Shown: positions 15,484 through 25,300 of the stretch, one piece after another
Layout of the letters: each line of letters starts with the position of its first letter
Position numbering within the stretch: position 1 is the first letter of the stretch
From: Planctomycetota bacterium
GTDB taxonomy: Bacteria > Planctomycetota > Planctomycetia > Pirellulales > UBA1268
NCBI GenBank assembly: GCA_003670825.1
Contig: QWQL01000190.1
Coordinates: 1-30,672, forward strand
Reading direction: 5' to 3'
Length of the DNA: 30,672 bases
The notes under the pieces: model-generated
Seen by the model: only the letters and a program-made list of their open reading frames with translations
Database searches by the model: none
Told to the model about the DNA's origin: nothing
Made by a program: the position numbers and the translations under genes

Positions 15484-16848
15484 TCACCGGTCGCGGGCGC
15501 TGTCGTGGTGAGGGTTCGGTGTGGGCAGCTGTGCCGCAACCTCGGTGAGCCAGGCGTCGAGCAGCGTCCGCAGCGCGGCGGCCTGCTCGGGCTGTGAGCC
15601 GGTCAGGTCATGCGCCTCGCCGGGGTCGGCGGCGAGATTGTAGAGTTCGTCGCGGCCGTTCTCGTGGAAATGAATGAGCCGCCAGTCGCCTGCACGGATG
15701 GCCGAGTAGGGCGTGGCGCCGCCGGGGTGGTAGTGGGGATAGTGCCAGAAGATGGCGTCGCGGCCGAGCGGGCCGCCGCGGAGTACGGCCGCCAGGCTCC
15801 TGCCGTCGAGCGGCTGATCCGGCGCCGCACCGGCAGCAGTGAGGTCGAGGATCGTCGCCGGGATGTCGGGCGTGATCACCGGCACATCGCTGGTCGTACC
15901 CGGCGTGGTGACCCCAGGCCACGACACGATCAAGGGCACGCGGACGCCCCCCTCGTAGGCCGATCCCTTGCCCGCGCGGAGCGGCTGCATGTCGGTAAGC
16001 GACGCCTGGCCGCCGTTGTCGCTGGTGAACACGATCGCGGTGCGGTCGCGGATGCCGAGCTGATCGAGGACATCGAGGATGCGGCCCAGCGCGTCGTCCA
16101 CGCTCTCCACCATCGCCGCGTAGGCGGCCCGCCTGGGAGGCATCCCGGGCTGCTGGGCGGCATACCTCGCCGCGACCGCGGGCTTCGCCTGGATCGGGGT
16201 ATGGACGCCGTGGTGCGGCAGGTAGAGGAAGAACGGCCGGTCGCGGTTGGCCGTGATGAAGGCGACCGCCTCGGAAGCCTCGCGGTCGGTGAGGTATTCG
16301 CCCGGCGGGCCGTCGGTGAGCGTGCTGATGGCGTACGGTGAAAAATAGCTCGGCGGCTGTCCCTTGTCGGTCCCGCCGATGTTGCTGTCGAAGCCCTGAT
16401 GCTCCGGGTAGAACTCCCGGCCGCCGAGGTGCCACTTGCCGATCGCCGCGGTGGCGTAGCCGGTGGCCTTGAGTCGCTCGGTGACGGTCACCGTCTCGAG
16501 CGGCAGGTGCTGGGTCCAGTCGGGGATCGTCAGCTTCGCATGCGGCCGCTCGTGGCCGGTGATCCAGTCGGTGAGGTGCAGCCGGGCGGGATACTGCCCG
16601 GTTAGCATGGCGGCGCGGGTCGGCGAGCAGACGGTGCAAGCGGCATAGCTGCTGGTGAACCGCATGCCCGTGGCCGCGAGCCTGTCGACGTGCGGCGTTT
16701 CGACAACGTCGCTCCCTTGGCAGGAGAGGTCCTTCCAGCCCAGATCGTCGACGAGCACCACGATCACGTTGGGGGGAATGTCAGCGGTCCGCCCGGTGCG
16801 GCAGGCCACGAGACACCCCAGGGCGAGCAGCAGTCGGAGGCCGGTCAT
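15484..16848 (-). CDS. Secreted single-domain sulfatase (S1 family)
   Basis: Hydrolyses a sulfate ester, most likely on a sulfated sugar, outside the cytoplasm. 454 residues, the usual length. N-terminal signal MTGLRLLLALGCLVAC; LVAC followed by RTG could act as a lipobox (a lipoprotein), otherwise cleavage is after TA at 22. Metal-site DDLGWKD (34-40), the FGly motif VCSPTRAAMLTG with C74 (to be converted to formylglycine), AIGKWHLGG, the LPHHGVHTP histidine block and FTSDNGG are all intact. AGTG-style extra domains are absent. The ATG at 16848 has AGGAG nine bases upstream; a much longer reading frame upstream is antisense to the double sulfatase and was discarded. It is divergent to the large sulfatase operon and is its only single-domain relative here. 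Confidence 0.93.
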   Translation of the reverse strand: MTGLRLLLALGCLVACRTGRTADIPPNVIVVLVDDLGWKDLSCQGSDVVETPHVDRLAATGMRFTSSYAACTVCSPTRAAMLTGQYPARLHLTDWITGHERPHAKLTIPDWTQHLPLETVTVTERLKATGYATAAIGKWHLGGREFYPEHQGFDSNIGGTDKGQPPSYFSPYAISTLTDGPPGEYLTDREASEAVAFITANRDRPFFLYLPHHGVHTPIQAKPAVAARYAAQQPGMPPRRAAYAAMVESVDDALGRILDVLDQLGIRDRTAIVFTSDNGGQASLTDMQPLRAGKGSAYEGGVRVPLIVSWPGVTTPGTTSDVPVITPDIPATILDLTAAGAAPDQPLDGRSLAAVLRGGPLGRDAIFWHYPHYHPGGATPYSAIRAGDWRLIHFHENGRDELYNLAADPGEAHDLTGSQPEQAAALRTLLDAWLTEVAAQLPTPNPHHDSARDR

Positions 16849-16995
16849 GCGGGTCGGCTCCTGGGTGAGGGAGGGGATGCAGGTGGCGCCACCCGACGGC
16901 ATACTGCACGCTGAGGGTTGGCCATCAATGTCGCCGTGGCAGAGGCGGTCGGCAAGTCTGTGGATCGCGATGTTCGGCGCTGGGGAATCTGGGCG
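16849..16995. promoter_or_regulatory. Divergent control region of the sulfatase locus
   Basis: 147 bases separate the start codons of the minus-strand sulfatase and the plus-strand five-gene sulfatase string. Promoters for both must lie here or overlap the coding ends. No clear -35/-10 pair can be picked in this GC-rich stretch, and no strong palindrome is seen. Confidence 0.5.
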
Positions 16996-19788
16996 ATGAG
17001 CATGCGGCTGATGGTGCGGGTGGCGGTCGGGGCCACGTGGTTGGCGTGGGCCGCATGCGCGGCCGTGGTCGCGCCGGCCGGCCCGCCGTCGAGTCGCCCA
17101 AACGTGGTGCTCATCATCTCCGATGACCAGCACTGGGGCGACTACGGCTTCATGGGGCACGAGCACCTGCGGACGCCACACCTCGACCGGCTCGCCCGGG
17201 AAAGCCTGCTGTTTCGCCGGGGCTATGTGACCAGCAGCCTCTGCGGCCCGAGCCTTGCGTCGCTGATCACCGGCCGCTACCCGCACGAGCACAAGATCGT
17301 CGGCAACGACCCGCCCGACACTCCGGGCAGCCCGCGGCAGAGCCCGCAGGGCAAGGCGGCATTCGCAGCCGGTCGCGGACGGATGAACGCGCACCTCGAC
17401 GCGTGGCCCACGCTCCCGCGACTGCTCGGGGCCGCGGGCTACCGGAGCCTCCAGACGGGCAAGTGGTGGCAGGGGGATTTCACCCGCGGCGGCTTCGACG
17501 AGGGGATGACGAAGGGGCAGCGGCACGGCGACGAGGGGCTCATAATCGGCCGCAGCACGCTGCAGCCGATCTTCGACTTCATGGGTCGCTGCCGCTCCGC
17601 CGGGCAGCCGTTCTTCGTCTGGTATGCGCCGCTGCTGCCGCACGATCCGCACGATCCGCCGCAGGCCCTCGTTGACCACTACGCGACGAAGACCGACAGC
17701 CTCCACGTCGCCCGGTACTGGGGGAACGTCGAGCGATTCGACCGCACGGTCGGCGACCTGCTCGACCACCTCGACAACGAGGATCTCTCCCGCGACACGC
17801 TCGTGGTCTGTGTGACCGACAACGGCTGGATTCAAGACCCCGCCTCGCCGGGATTCGCGCCGCGGTCGAAACGCTCCCCCTACGACGGCGGCCTGCGAAC
17901 GCCGATCATGCTCCGCCGGCCCGGCGGGATCCGGCCTCGGTCGAGCGACGCCCTCGCCTCGGCGGTCGACATCATGCCGACGGTGCTCGCGGCCTGCGGC
18001 GTGGAGTCGCCGGCCGGGCTGCCGGGAGTGAACCTGCTCGACGACCGCGTTACCGCGGCCCGCGATCAGCTGTTCGGCGAGTGCTACACCCACACCATCG
18101 TCGACCTCGATGAGCCTGCCAAAAGCCTCCTCTGGCGGTGGACGGTGCAGGGCCGTTGGAAGCTGATCGTGCCCGCGCCACCGGCCCCTGGGAAGCAGTT
18201 CCCCACCTGGCAGGGTCAGCACGTCGACGACGTGTCTCGTGAAAAGTATCTCCGGGGCGAGCCGGAACTGTTCAATGTCGTCGCCGACCCCGACGAGCGA
18301 ATCAACCTCGCTGCCACCGAGCCCGAGGTGGCTGCCCGGCTGCGGGCCGATCTCGATCGCTGGTGGACGCCACGGGAGTCGCCGGCACGCCCCGCCGCCT
18401 CAGCAGCCCCGCCGCGGCGTCCCAACCTGCTCGTGTTCCTCGCCGACGATCTTGGTGCTCGGGACCTCGGCTGCACCGGCAGCAGCTTCTACCGCACGCC
18501 CGCGATCGATGCTCTCGCCGCCGCCGGGACGACCTTCATTCAGGCCTACGCCGCGGCGCCCGTCTGCTCGCCCACCCGGGCGGCGCTCCTGACCGGGAAG
18601 TTTCCGGCCCGGGTAGGGATCACGAACTTTATCGGAGGTGAGCGGCGGGGCAGCCTGCTGCAGGCCGACTATCTCCGGGCCCTGCCCGCGGAGGAGGTGA
18701 CGATCGCCGAGCGGCTCTCGGCCGTCGGCTACACCACGGGCATCTTCGGCAAGTGGCATCTGGGGCCTCCGGCAGATGTGCAGTCGCATGGCTTTGACGT
18801 CACCGGCTCGATCGACGTGCCGCCCGGCCGGGGACCCGCCGACGATCCGCACCACGCCCGGGCAATCGCCCGGCAGGCGGCGGAGTTCATCGCCGCCTGC
18901 GGGGATCGGCCATTTTTCTGCTACGTGCCGCTCCACTCGGTGCACGTGCCCCTGCGGTCGACGGTGGATCGCGTGGCCGACGCGCGGCAGCGGGCTGAGG
19001 ACGTGAAGGCCACGGGGCCAAAGGAGGTGCCTGAAGGGGGCCGAACCGCCCGTGCCGTCCAGGACCATCCGGTCTACGCGGCGATGATTGAGGAGATGGA
19101 CGACGCGGTGTCGACGGTGCTGGCAGCGGTCGAGGAGCAGGGAGTCGCCAACGACACGCTCGTCGTGTTCACAAGCGACAACGGCGGGCTGACGACAGCC
19201 GAGGGGTCGCCCACGTCGAACCTTCCGCTCCGCGCCGGCAAGGGCTATCTCTTCGAGGGGGGCATCCGCGTGCCGCTGGTGGTCCGCTGGCCGGGGGTCG
19301 CGAAGCCGGCCGCCACGTCGGACGTGCCGGTGACCACGCTCGACATCGCCGCCACGGTCCTCGACGCCGGCGGGGCGGCGCCGCCGCCTGACGAGCCGCT
19401 CGACGGCACGAGCCTCCGGTCGGTCCTCGAGGGCTCTGGCATGCTGCCGGCCCGCGACCTCGTCTGGCACTACCCGCATTATTCCAATCAGGGCAGCCGG
19501 CCCGGCGCCGCGATCCTCGCCGGTGATTCCCCGGCAGGCATGCTGGAAAAGCTCATCTTCCACGACGAGGGCGGCCGGGTGGAACTCTTCGACCTTGTCG
19601 CCGACGAGGGAGAGCGGCGGGATCTCGCCGGCGCCCGGCCCGAGCGGGCCGCGGCGTTGCGGGCACGGCTCGAGCAGTGGCAGGTGGCCGTTGGCGCCCG
19701 GCGAGCGTCGCTGAATCCCGATCCGGTCGATCCGTACGGTCCCGAGGGATTGCCACCGAAAACCCAGCCGGCGCCGACGCTCCGGTAG
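16996..19788 (+). CDS. Double sulfatase: two S1 sulfatase domains in one secreted polypeptide
   Basis: 930 residues: signal peptide, then two complete sulfatase domains. Domain 1 (about 35-455) has VLIISDDQHWGDYG, a nonstandard FGly motif SLCGPSLASLITG (C83, with Leu87 where Arg is usual), TGKWWQG (K156, with Trp where His is usual) and CVTDNGW. Domain 2 (about 475-890) is canonical: VFLADDLGARD, VCSPTRAALLTG (C524), IFGKWHLG, HSVHVPLR and FTSDNGG. The domains are unalike and joined by a short Ala/Pro linker (TPRESPARPAASAAPPRR) with no internal signal peptide or SD, so the fusion looks genuine. ATG at 16996, with GGGGA nine bases before; an upstream ATG at 16918 would put 26 polar residues before the signal. 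First gene of the string; 45 bases before the next. Confidence 0.92.
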   Translation: MSMRLMVRVAVGATWLAWAACAAVVAPAGPPSSRPNVVLIISDDQHWGDYGFMGHEHLRTPHLDRLARESLLFRRGYVTSSLCGPSLASLITGRYPHEHKIVGNDPPDTPGSPRQSPQGKAAFAAGRGRMNAHLDAWPTLPRLLGAAGYRSLQTGKWWQGDFTRGGFDEGMTKGQRHGDEGLIIGRSTLQPIFDFMGRCRSAGQPFFVWYAPLLPHDPHDPPQALVDHYATKTDSLHVARYWGNVERFDRTVGDLLDHLDNEDLSRDTLVVCVTDNGWIQDPASPGFAPRSKRSPYDGGLRTPIMLRRPGGIRPRSSDALASAVDIMPTVLAACGVESPAGLPGVNLLDDRVTAARDQLFGECYTHTIVDLDEPAKSLLWRWTVQGRWKLIVPAPPAPGKQFPTWQGQHVDDVSREKYLRGEPELFNVVADPDERINLAATEPEVAARLRADLDRWWTPRESPARPAASAAPPRRPNLLVFLADDLGARDLGCTGSSFYRTPAIDALAAAGTTFIQAYAAAPVCSPTRAALLTGKFPARVGITNFIGGERRGSLLQADYLRALPAEEVTIAERLSAVGYTTGIFGKWHLGPPADVQSHGFDVTGSIDVPPGRGPADDPHHARAIARQAAEFIAACGDRPFFCYVPLHSVHVPLRSTVDRVADARQRAEDVKATGPKEVPEGGRTARAVQDHPVYAAMIEEMDDAVSTVLAAVEEQGVANDTLVVFTSDNGGLTTAEGSPTSNLPLRAGKGYLFEGGIRVPLVVRWPGVAKPAATSDVPVTTLDIAATVLDAGGAAPPPDEPLDGTSLRSVLEGSGMLPARDLVWHYPHYSNQGSRPGAAILAGDSPAGMLEKLIFHDEGGRVELFDLVADEGERRDLAGARPERAAALRARLEQWQVAVGARRASLNPDPVDPYGPEGLPPKTQPAPTLR

Positions 19789-19833
19789 GTAGACTCTGCT
19801 GTTAGTCATCACGACGGAGGAGTGTGCTTGGTC

Positions 19834-21120
19834 ATGCGTACCTGGGTTGCCCTGCAGTTCGTCGCCCTTGCGGCCCTGGCCCCGAGTGTCCGTGGCGACA
19901 ACTGGCCCAACTGGCGCGGGCCGGCGTTCGACGGCACGGCCGCTGGCACCGGGTACGTCACCGAGTGGAGCCCCGGCCAGCATGTCCTCTGGAAGGTGCC
20001 GCTCCCGGGCCTCGGCGCGAGCACGCCGGCCATCTGGGGAGACCGGGTCGTCGTCACCTGCACGATCGATGGCAAGGACGCCGTGATCTGCCTCGATCGC
20101 GCCGGGCAGGAACGCTGGCGGAAGACGCTCGGCGAATCCCGCACAGGCAAGCACAAGAAGGCGACCGGCGCGAATCCTTCGCCCGTCACCGACGGCGAGC
20201 GTGTCTGGGTCTATTTCAAGAGCGGCGAGTTGGCCTGTCTTGACCTCGACGACGGCGCGGTGGCATGGCGGGCGAACCTCCAGCAGCGGTTCGGCGAAGA
20301 CACGCTCTGGTGGGATCTCGGCACGTCACCCGTGCTGACGGCCCGGGCAGTCGTGGTGGCGGTGATGCAGACCGGCCCGTCCTATCTCGCCGCGTTCGAC
20401 AGGCACACGGGGGATCTGCTCTGGAAGCACGGCCGCGACGTGCCGGCCCCCGAGGAGGCGGCGCAGAGCTACTCGACACCGCTGGTGGCTGCGGGCGATC
20501 CGGCGAAGGGGGAGCCGGCCGAGGTGTTGTTTGTGCTCGGGGCTGACCACGTGACGGCCCACGATGCGGCCAGTGGCAAGGAGCTCTGGCGGGTCGGTGG
20601 TCTCAACCCGGAAGCCAACGGATTCTTTCGCTCAATCGCCTCGCCGGTGCTCGCTGGTGACCTCGTGATCGCTCCGTATGCCCGCGGCGGCACGATCACG
20701 GCAATCCGCCGCGGCGGGGCTGGCGACGTCACCGGCTCGCACCTGGCGTGGGTTCGCAGAGACATCGGCGCCGACGTGCCGACGCCCGCGGTGAAGGATG
20801 GCCGGATGGTCGTGTGCACCGACAAGGGCGTGGTCGAGGGGCTCGATGCCGTCACCGGAAAAACCATGTGGCGGATGGAACTCCCCAAAAATCGCCACGC
20901 CTACAGCGCCTCGCCGGTGATTGTAGACGGACGCGTGATCGTGGTCCGGGAGGACGGCGTGGCGAGTATTCTGCCGTGGCCAGGTGCCGCGACTGATGCG
21001 GGAGTCACCGTGCTCGGGGGCGGCAGCGTGGAGGAGATGACCGTGGCGACCCCCGTCTGCGTCGACGGCCGGATGTTCCTGCGGACGCACGATTCCCTGT
21101 GGTGCATTGGAGCAAAGTGA
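19834..21120 (+). CDS. Secreted PQQ-like beta-propeller repeat protein
   Basis: 428 residues. After the signal peptide the mature start GDNWPNWRGPAFDG is the typical opening of planctomycete PQQ-like propellers. Blade-ending tryptophan motifs recur: ERWRKTL, VAWRANL, LLWKHGR, ELWRVGG and TMWRMEL, with repeated SPV/TPL and G-x-V-x-V strands, fitting a seven- or eight-bladed BamB/PQQ-type propeller. I see no PQQ-dehydrogenase active-site residues, so a scaffold or binding role is more likely than catalysis. SD GGAGG(AG) at 19816-19822; ATG 19834 chosen (11 bases from AGGAG), TTG 19828 and GTG 19822 are alternatives. The stop TGA shares a base with the next ATG. Its place inside a sulfatase operon suggests extracellular or periplasmic work on the same substrate. 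Confidence 0.88.
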   Translation: MRTWVALQFVALAALAPSVRGDNWPNWRGPAFDGTAAGTGYVTEWSPGQHVLWKVPLPGLGASTPAIWGDRVVVTCTIDGKDAVICLDRAGQERWRKTLGESRTGKHKKATGANPSPVTDGERVWVYFKSGELACLDLDDGAVAWRANLQQRFGEDTLWWDLGTSPVLTARAVVVAVMQTGPSYLAAFDRHTGDLLWKHGRDVPAPEEAAQSYSTPLVAAGDPAKGEPAEVLFVLGADHVTAHDAASGKELWRVGGLNPEANGFFRSIASPVLAGDLVIAPYARGGTITAIRRGGAGDVTGSHLAWVRRDIGADVPTPAVKDGRMVVCTDKGVVEGLDAVTGKTMWRMELPKNRHAYSASPVIVDGRVIVVREDGVASILPWPGAATDAGVTVLGGGSVEEMTVATPVCVDGRMFLRTHDSLWCIGAK

Positions 21121-22271
21121 TGCGCGATCATTGGTTTCTCGGAGTGGTGGCCGCTGGGCTTGTGGCAGCGTGCGGATGGCCTGTGGCCGCCGCCGATGCC
21201 GAAAAGCCGGCGCGGCTGCTGGTGGTGAGCGTCACGACCGGCTTTCGGCATGCGTCGATCGGCACAGCCGAGCCCGTGCTTGAGGAGCTCGGCCGCTCGA
21301 CGGGCCTGTTTCACTGCGACTTCCTGCGGATGCCGCCGGGCCGGCTTCCGCAGCCGAAGGCCCCGAAGCGGGGCGATGGGGAATCGGATGACGACTGGAA
21401 GCGGCGGGAGGCGGGGTTCAAGGAGGAGCAGGAGAAGTTCCGTCGGGACGAACAAGCCTGGCAGGCCGGACTCGCGGCGGAGTTTGCGAAGGTCTTCTCC
21501 GCCGAATCGCTCCGCGACTTCGACGGCGTGATCTTCCTGAGCACCACCGGTGACCTGCCGGTGCCCGATCTGACGGGCTTCCTCGACTGGGTCAAGTCGG
21601 GGAAGGCCTTCATCGGCTTTCATGCCGCGACCGACACCTTCAAGAACTCCGACGCCTACTGCGACATGATCGGCGGCCACTTCGCCGGCCATCCCTGGGG
21701 GGCCGGCGGCGAGCATGCCTTCGTCGTCCACGAACCCGGCCACCGCGTGACGGCGATGTTTCCCGAGCGGTTTCGCTGGCAGGACGAGATCTACCAGTAC
21801 GACCTCCGCTACAAGCCCGAGAACCTCCGCGTGCTCCTGAGCCTCGACATGCAGGCGAGCAGCCCGAAGGAGCCCTGGCATGTGCCCGTGGCCTGGGTCC
21901 GCGATTACGGGAAGGGCCGCGTGTTTTCGACCAACTTCGGCCATAACGACGCCACCTGGCACAACCCGATGTTCCAGAAGCACATGCTCGAGGGCATCGC
22001 CTGGGCGGTCGGCCGGTTCGACGCGCCGGCCGCCCCCAATCCCGACCTGCAGGCGGCGGAGTACCTGCGGAGCGTGGTCGCTGCGGCCACGGCGGCGACG
22101 GGCAACGATCCCGACGCCGATGCCCTGCGGGCGAAGGCCGACGCGAAGATCGCGAAGGACGCGGCCTGGGCGACAGGACTGCGACCGATGCTCCTGGAGC
22201 TGCGGAGCCTGAAGCCGGAGGACCGAGCCGCCGCGTATGCCAAGGTCATTGCCGAGATCGAGAAGCCGTAG
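21120..22271 (+). CDS. Secreted ThuA-like protein (class I glutamine-amidotransferase-like fold)
   Basis: 383 residues. The signal LVAACGW could serve as a lipobox (C near 17), otherwise it is cleaved after VAAA. The ThuA (PF06283) fold shows in LLVVSVTTGFRHAS, DGVIFLSTTGDLPV, GKAFIGFHAATDTFKNSDAYCDMIGGHFAGHPW and GRVFSTNFGHNDATW. A charged Lys/Glu insertion (about 80-115) interrupts the usual early part, and a helical tail (about 305-383) follows. ThuA homologs are tied to sugar use, and in planctomycetes they are often next to secreted sugar-acting proteins, but the reaction is unestablished. The ATG overlaps the previous TGA by one base (TGATG), with GGAG seven bases upstream: translationally coupled to the propeller. 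The next gene starts 49 bases on. Confidence 0.88.
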   Translation: MRDHWFLGVVAAGLVAACGWPVAAADAEKPARLLVVSVTTGFRHASIGTAEPVLEELGRSTGLFHCDFLRMPPGRLPQPKAPKRGDGESDDDWKRREAGFKEEQEKFRRDEQAWQAGLAAEFAKVFSAESLRDFDGVIFLSTTGDLPVPDLTGFLDWVKSGKAFIGFHAATDTFKNSDAYCDMIGGHFAGHPWGAGGEHAFVVHEPGHRVTAMFPERFRWQDEIYQYDLRYKPENLRVLLSLDMQASSPKEPWHVPVAWVRDYGKGRVFSTNFGHNDATWHNPMFQKHMLEGIAWAVGRFDAPAAPNPDLQAAEYLRSVVAAATAATGNDPDADALRAKADAKIAKDAAWATGLRPMLLELRSLKPEDRAAAYAKVIAEIEKP

Positions 22272-22320
22272 GGTGGCGGTGGTGGAATCCCCGCCTGACC
22301 GCGGCAGCGGGAGGAAGAGC

Positions 22321-25300
22321 ATGCGGATGCGACGCCTTCAGGTAGCGGCCCGTGCAGTCTTCGTCGCCGTGGCAGCGCTGGCAGCCTCCACAACGTGTGC
22401 GGCACCCAACGTGGTGGTGATCCTGGCCGACGACCTCGGCTTTTCGGATCTCGGCTGTCAGGGCGGCGAGATCGACACACCTCATCTCGATCGGCTCGCG
22501 GCGGGAGGCCTGCGGTACACGCAGGCCTCCAACACCGCCCGCTGCTGGCCGACCCGCGGGGCGCTGTTGACGGGCTACTACCCGCAGGCGATCCGTCGGG
22601 ACGCGCTGCCTGGCACGGAGGGGGGCGTGAACTCCGCGCGGCCACCCTGGGCCCGGCTCCTCCCTGCCCTGCTCGAGCCCGCCGGCTATCGGTCGTACCA
22701 CTCGGGCAAGTGGCACCTCGACGGCGACCCACGGGGGCAGGGGTTTCACCGGTCGCTCGAGATCACCGCCGCGGGCCAGAGCAACTACTTCGACGCCGCC
22801 GGCGCGCAGGGCATGCCGGCCCCGGCGACCGCGGATGGTTTTTACGCCACGACGGCGATCGGCGACCACGCGGTCGCCTGCCTCGCCGAGCATGCCCGCG
22901 ATCATGCAGCAGCCCCCTTTTTCCACTACGTCGCATTCACGGCACCGCACTTTCCACTCCAGGCGCCGCCGGAGGTGATCGCGAAGTATCGCGACCGCTA
23001 CCGGGCCGGCTGGGACGATATCCGGCGGGTGCGAGGGACGCGGCTGAAGGAACTCGGCATCGTGACCACCGAGCCGGCCGCGATCGAGCGGCATGTGGGT
23101 CCGCCCTACGCCTTCCCAGACGCCCTGGAAAAGCTGGGGCCGGGAGAGGTCGATCGGCCGGTGCCGTGGGAGACACTCACGCCCGATCAGCGGGAGTTTC
23201 AGGCCGCGAAGATGGCGATCCACGCGGCCATGGTGGAGGTGATGGATCGTGAGGTGGGTCGGATCATCGCCCAGCTCGAGGCGATGCAGGCCCTTGACGA
23301 CACGCTGGTCCTCTTTCTCAGCGACAACGGCGCCTCCGCCGAGATGATGATCCGCGGCGAGGGGCACGATCCTTCCGCGCCGGCTGGGTCACGGCAGACC
23401 TTTCTCTGCCTCGGCCCAGGCTGGTCGAGCTGTGCCAACGCACCATTTCGTCGCCACAAGACCTGGGTCCACGAGGGGGGCATCGCCACGCCCTGGATCG
23501 TCCACTGGCCGCGAGGCTTCTCCGCTCGAGGCGACCTTCGCCACCAGCCGGTGCACGTGATCGATGTCGTGCCCACGGTGCTCGACATGGCCGGCGTGGC
23601 TCCTCCGGAGGAGGTGGAAGGCCGTGCCGTGCCGCCGAGGCAGGGCAGGAGCTTTGTCCGCTCGCTGGCCGATCCGGCCGCGCCGCCGGCGCACGACGCG
23701 CTCTGGTGGTGCCACGAGGGCCACCGCGCCGTTCGCGTCGGTAACCTGAAACTCGTCGCGACGAAGCAGGGCCCGTGGGAACTCTACGACCTCGGCGCCG
23801 ACCGCTGTGAGACCAAGGATCTGGCTGCGGCAAAGCCTGCTGCAGTGGCGGACCTGGAGGCAGTCTGGAACCGGATCGCCGCCGACTGCCGGAGGCTGGC
23901 CGCGGCCGGCCCGGCGCCGGACAAGCCCTCCGCCGCGCGGAGCCGCCAGCCGCCGCCGAACATCGTCTACGTGATGACCGACGACCAGGGCTATGGAGAT
24001 ATTGCCGCGCACTTGAACCCGGTGATCAAGACGCCCAACCTCGACCGGCTCCGGCGGGAGAGCGTGCGGCTGACCGAGTTTCATGCCAGCCCCACCTGTG
24101 CGCCGACCCGGGCGGCGCTGCTCACCGGCAGGCACGAGTTCCGCTCGGGGGTCACGCATACGATCTTCGAGCGGGAGCGGCTGGCCCTCACGGCCACGAC
24201 GCTGCCCGATCTCCTCCGGCGGGCAGGCTACGCGACCGGTATCTTCGGTAAGTGGCACCTTGGTGACGAAGATGCCTACCAGCCGGGGCGTCGCGGCTTC
24301 GACCGCACGTTCATCCACGGCGGAGGGGGCATCGGCCAGACGTTTCCCGGCAGCTGCGGCGACGTCGAGGGCAACCGGTATGTCGATCCGGTGATCCGCA
24401 GCGACGGCATGTTCGTCAAGACGACGGGCTACTGCACCGACGTGTTCTTCGACGAGGCAGTCGCGTGGATCCGCCGCCGCTCGGAAAACCAGCAGCCGTT
24501 TTTCTGCCTGATCACGCCCAACGCACCGCACGAGCCGCTCGACTGCCCGGAGGGCTCGGCGGAGCCGTATGACGCGTCGCTCGCAGCGGCAGGGGTGGGT
24601 GACCGCCGGCAGCGAGACCGGATCGCCAGGTTCTACGGCATGATCGAGAACATCGACGCGAATGTCGGCAGGCTGCTCGAGGCGCTTGATCGGCTCGGCA
24701 TGGCCGGAGAGACACTGGTCGTGTTCACGACTGACAACGGCACGGCCACCGGGTCCAGCGTGTTCAACGCTGGCATGCGTGGGGCCAAGAACACCGTCTG
24801 GCGTGGGGGCACGCGGGTGCCGTCGTTCTGGCGGTGGCAGGGCACGCTGCCCGAGGGCGTCGACGTGCCGGCCGTGACCGCGCACATCGACGTGCTGCCG
24901 ACGCTCTGCGAACTCGCCGGCGTGACCATCCCGCCGGACGTCGCCGCGAAGGTGGAAGGCCGCAGCCTCGTGCCCCTCCTCCTCGATGCCAGGGCCGTGT
25001 GGCCCGACCGGCCGCTCGTCACGCACCAGGGTCGCTGGGAGCGGGGCGAGGTGGCCGCGAGTCAGTTTCGCAACTGCCGCGTCCGCGAGGGGCGGTGGAG
25101 CCTCGTCAACGTGACGAATCGGCCCGACGGCTGGGAGCTCCATGACATCGCGGCCGATCCCGCCGAGTCGCACGACGTGGCCGCCGAGCATCCCGACGTC
25201 GTCCGCCGCCTCGCCGCCGCATACGATCGCTGGTGGGCTGATGTGCAGGGGGATCTCGTCAACGAAAATCAGGACGGCCCGGCGGAGAATCCGTTCAAGG

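Noticed and set aside
16849..18222. N-terminal extension of the minus-strand sulfatase (458 extra codons)
   Set aside because: It is antisense to the double sulfatase. The ATG at 16848 has a good SD and is followed by a signal peptide.
18360..18425. Fused sulfatases as an artefact of lost stop codons or frameshifts in the assembly
   Set aside because: At this junction and at the other fusion junctions the reading frame is continuous, there is no internal signal peptide or SD for the downstream domain, and the same style of fusion appears in three separate genes.
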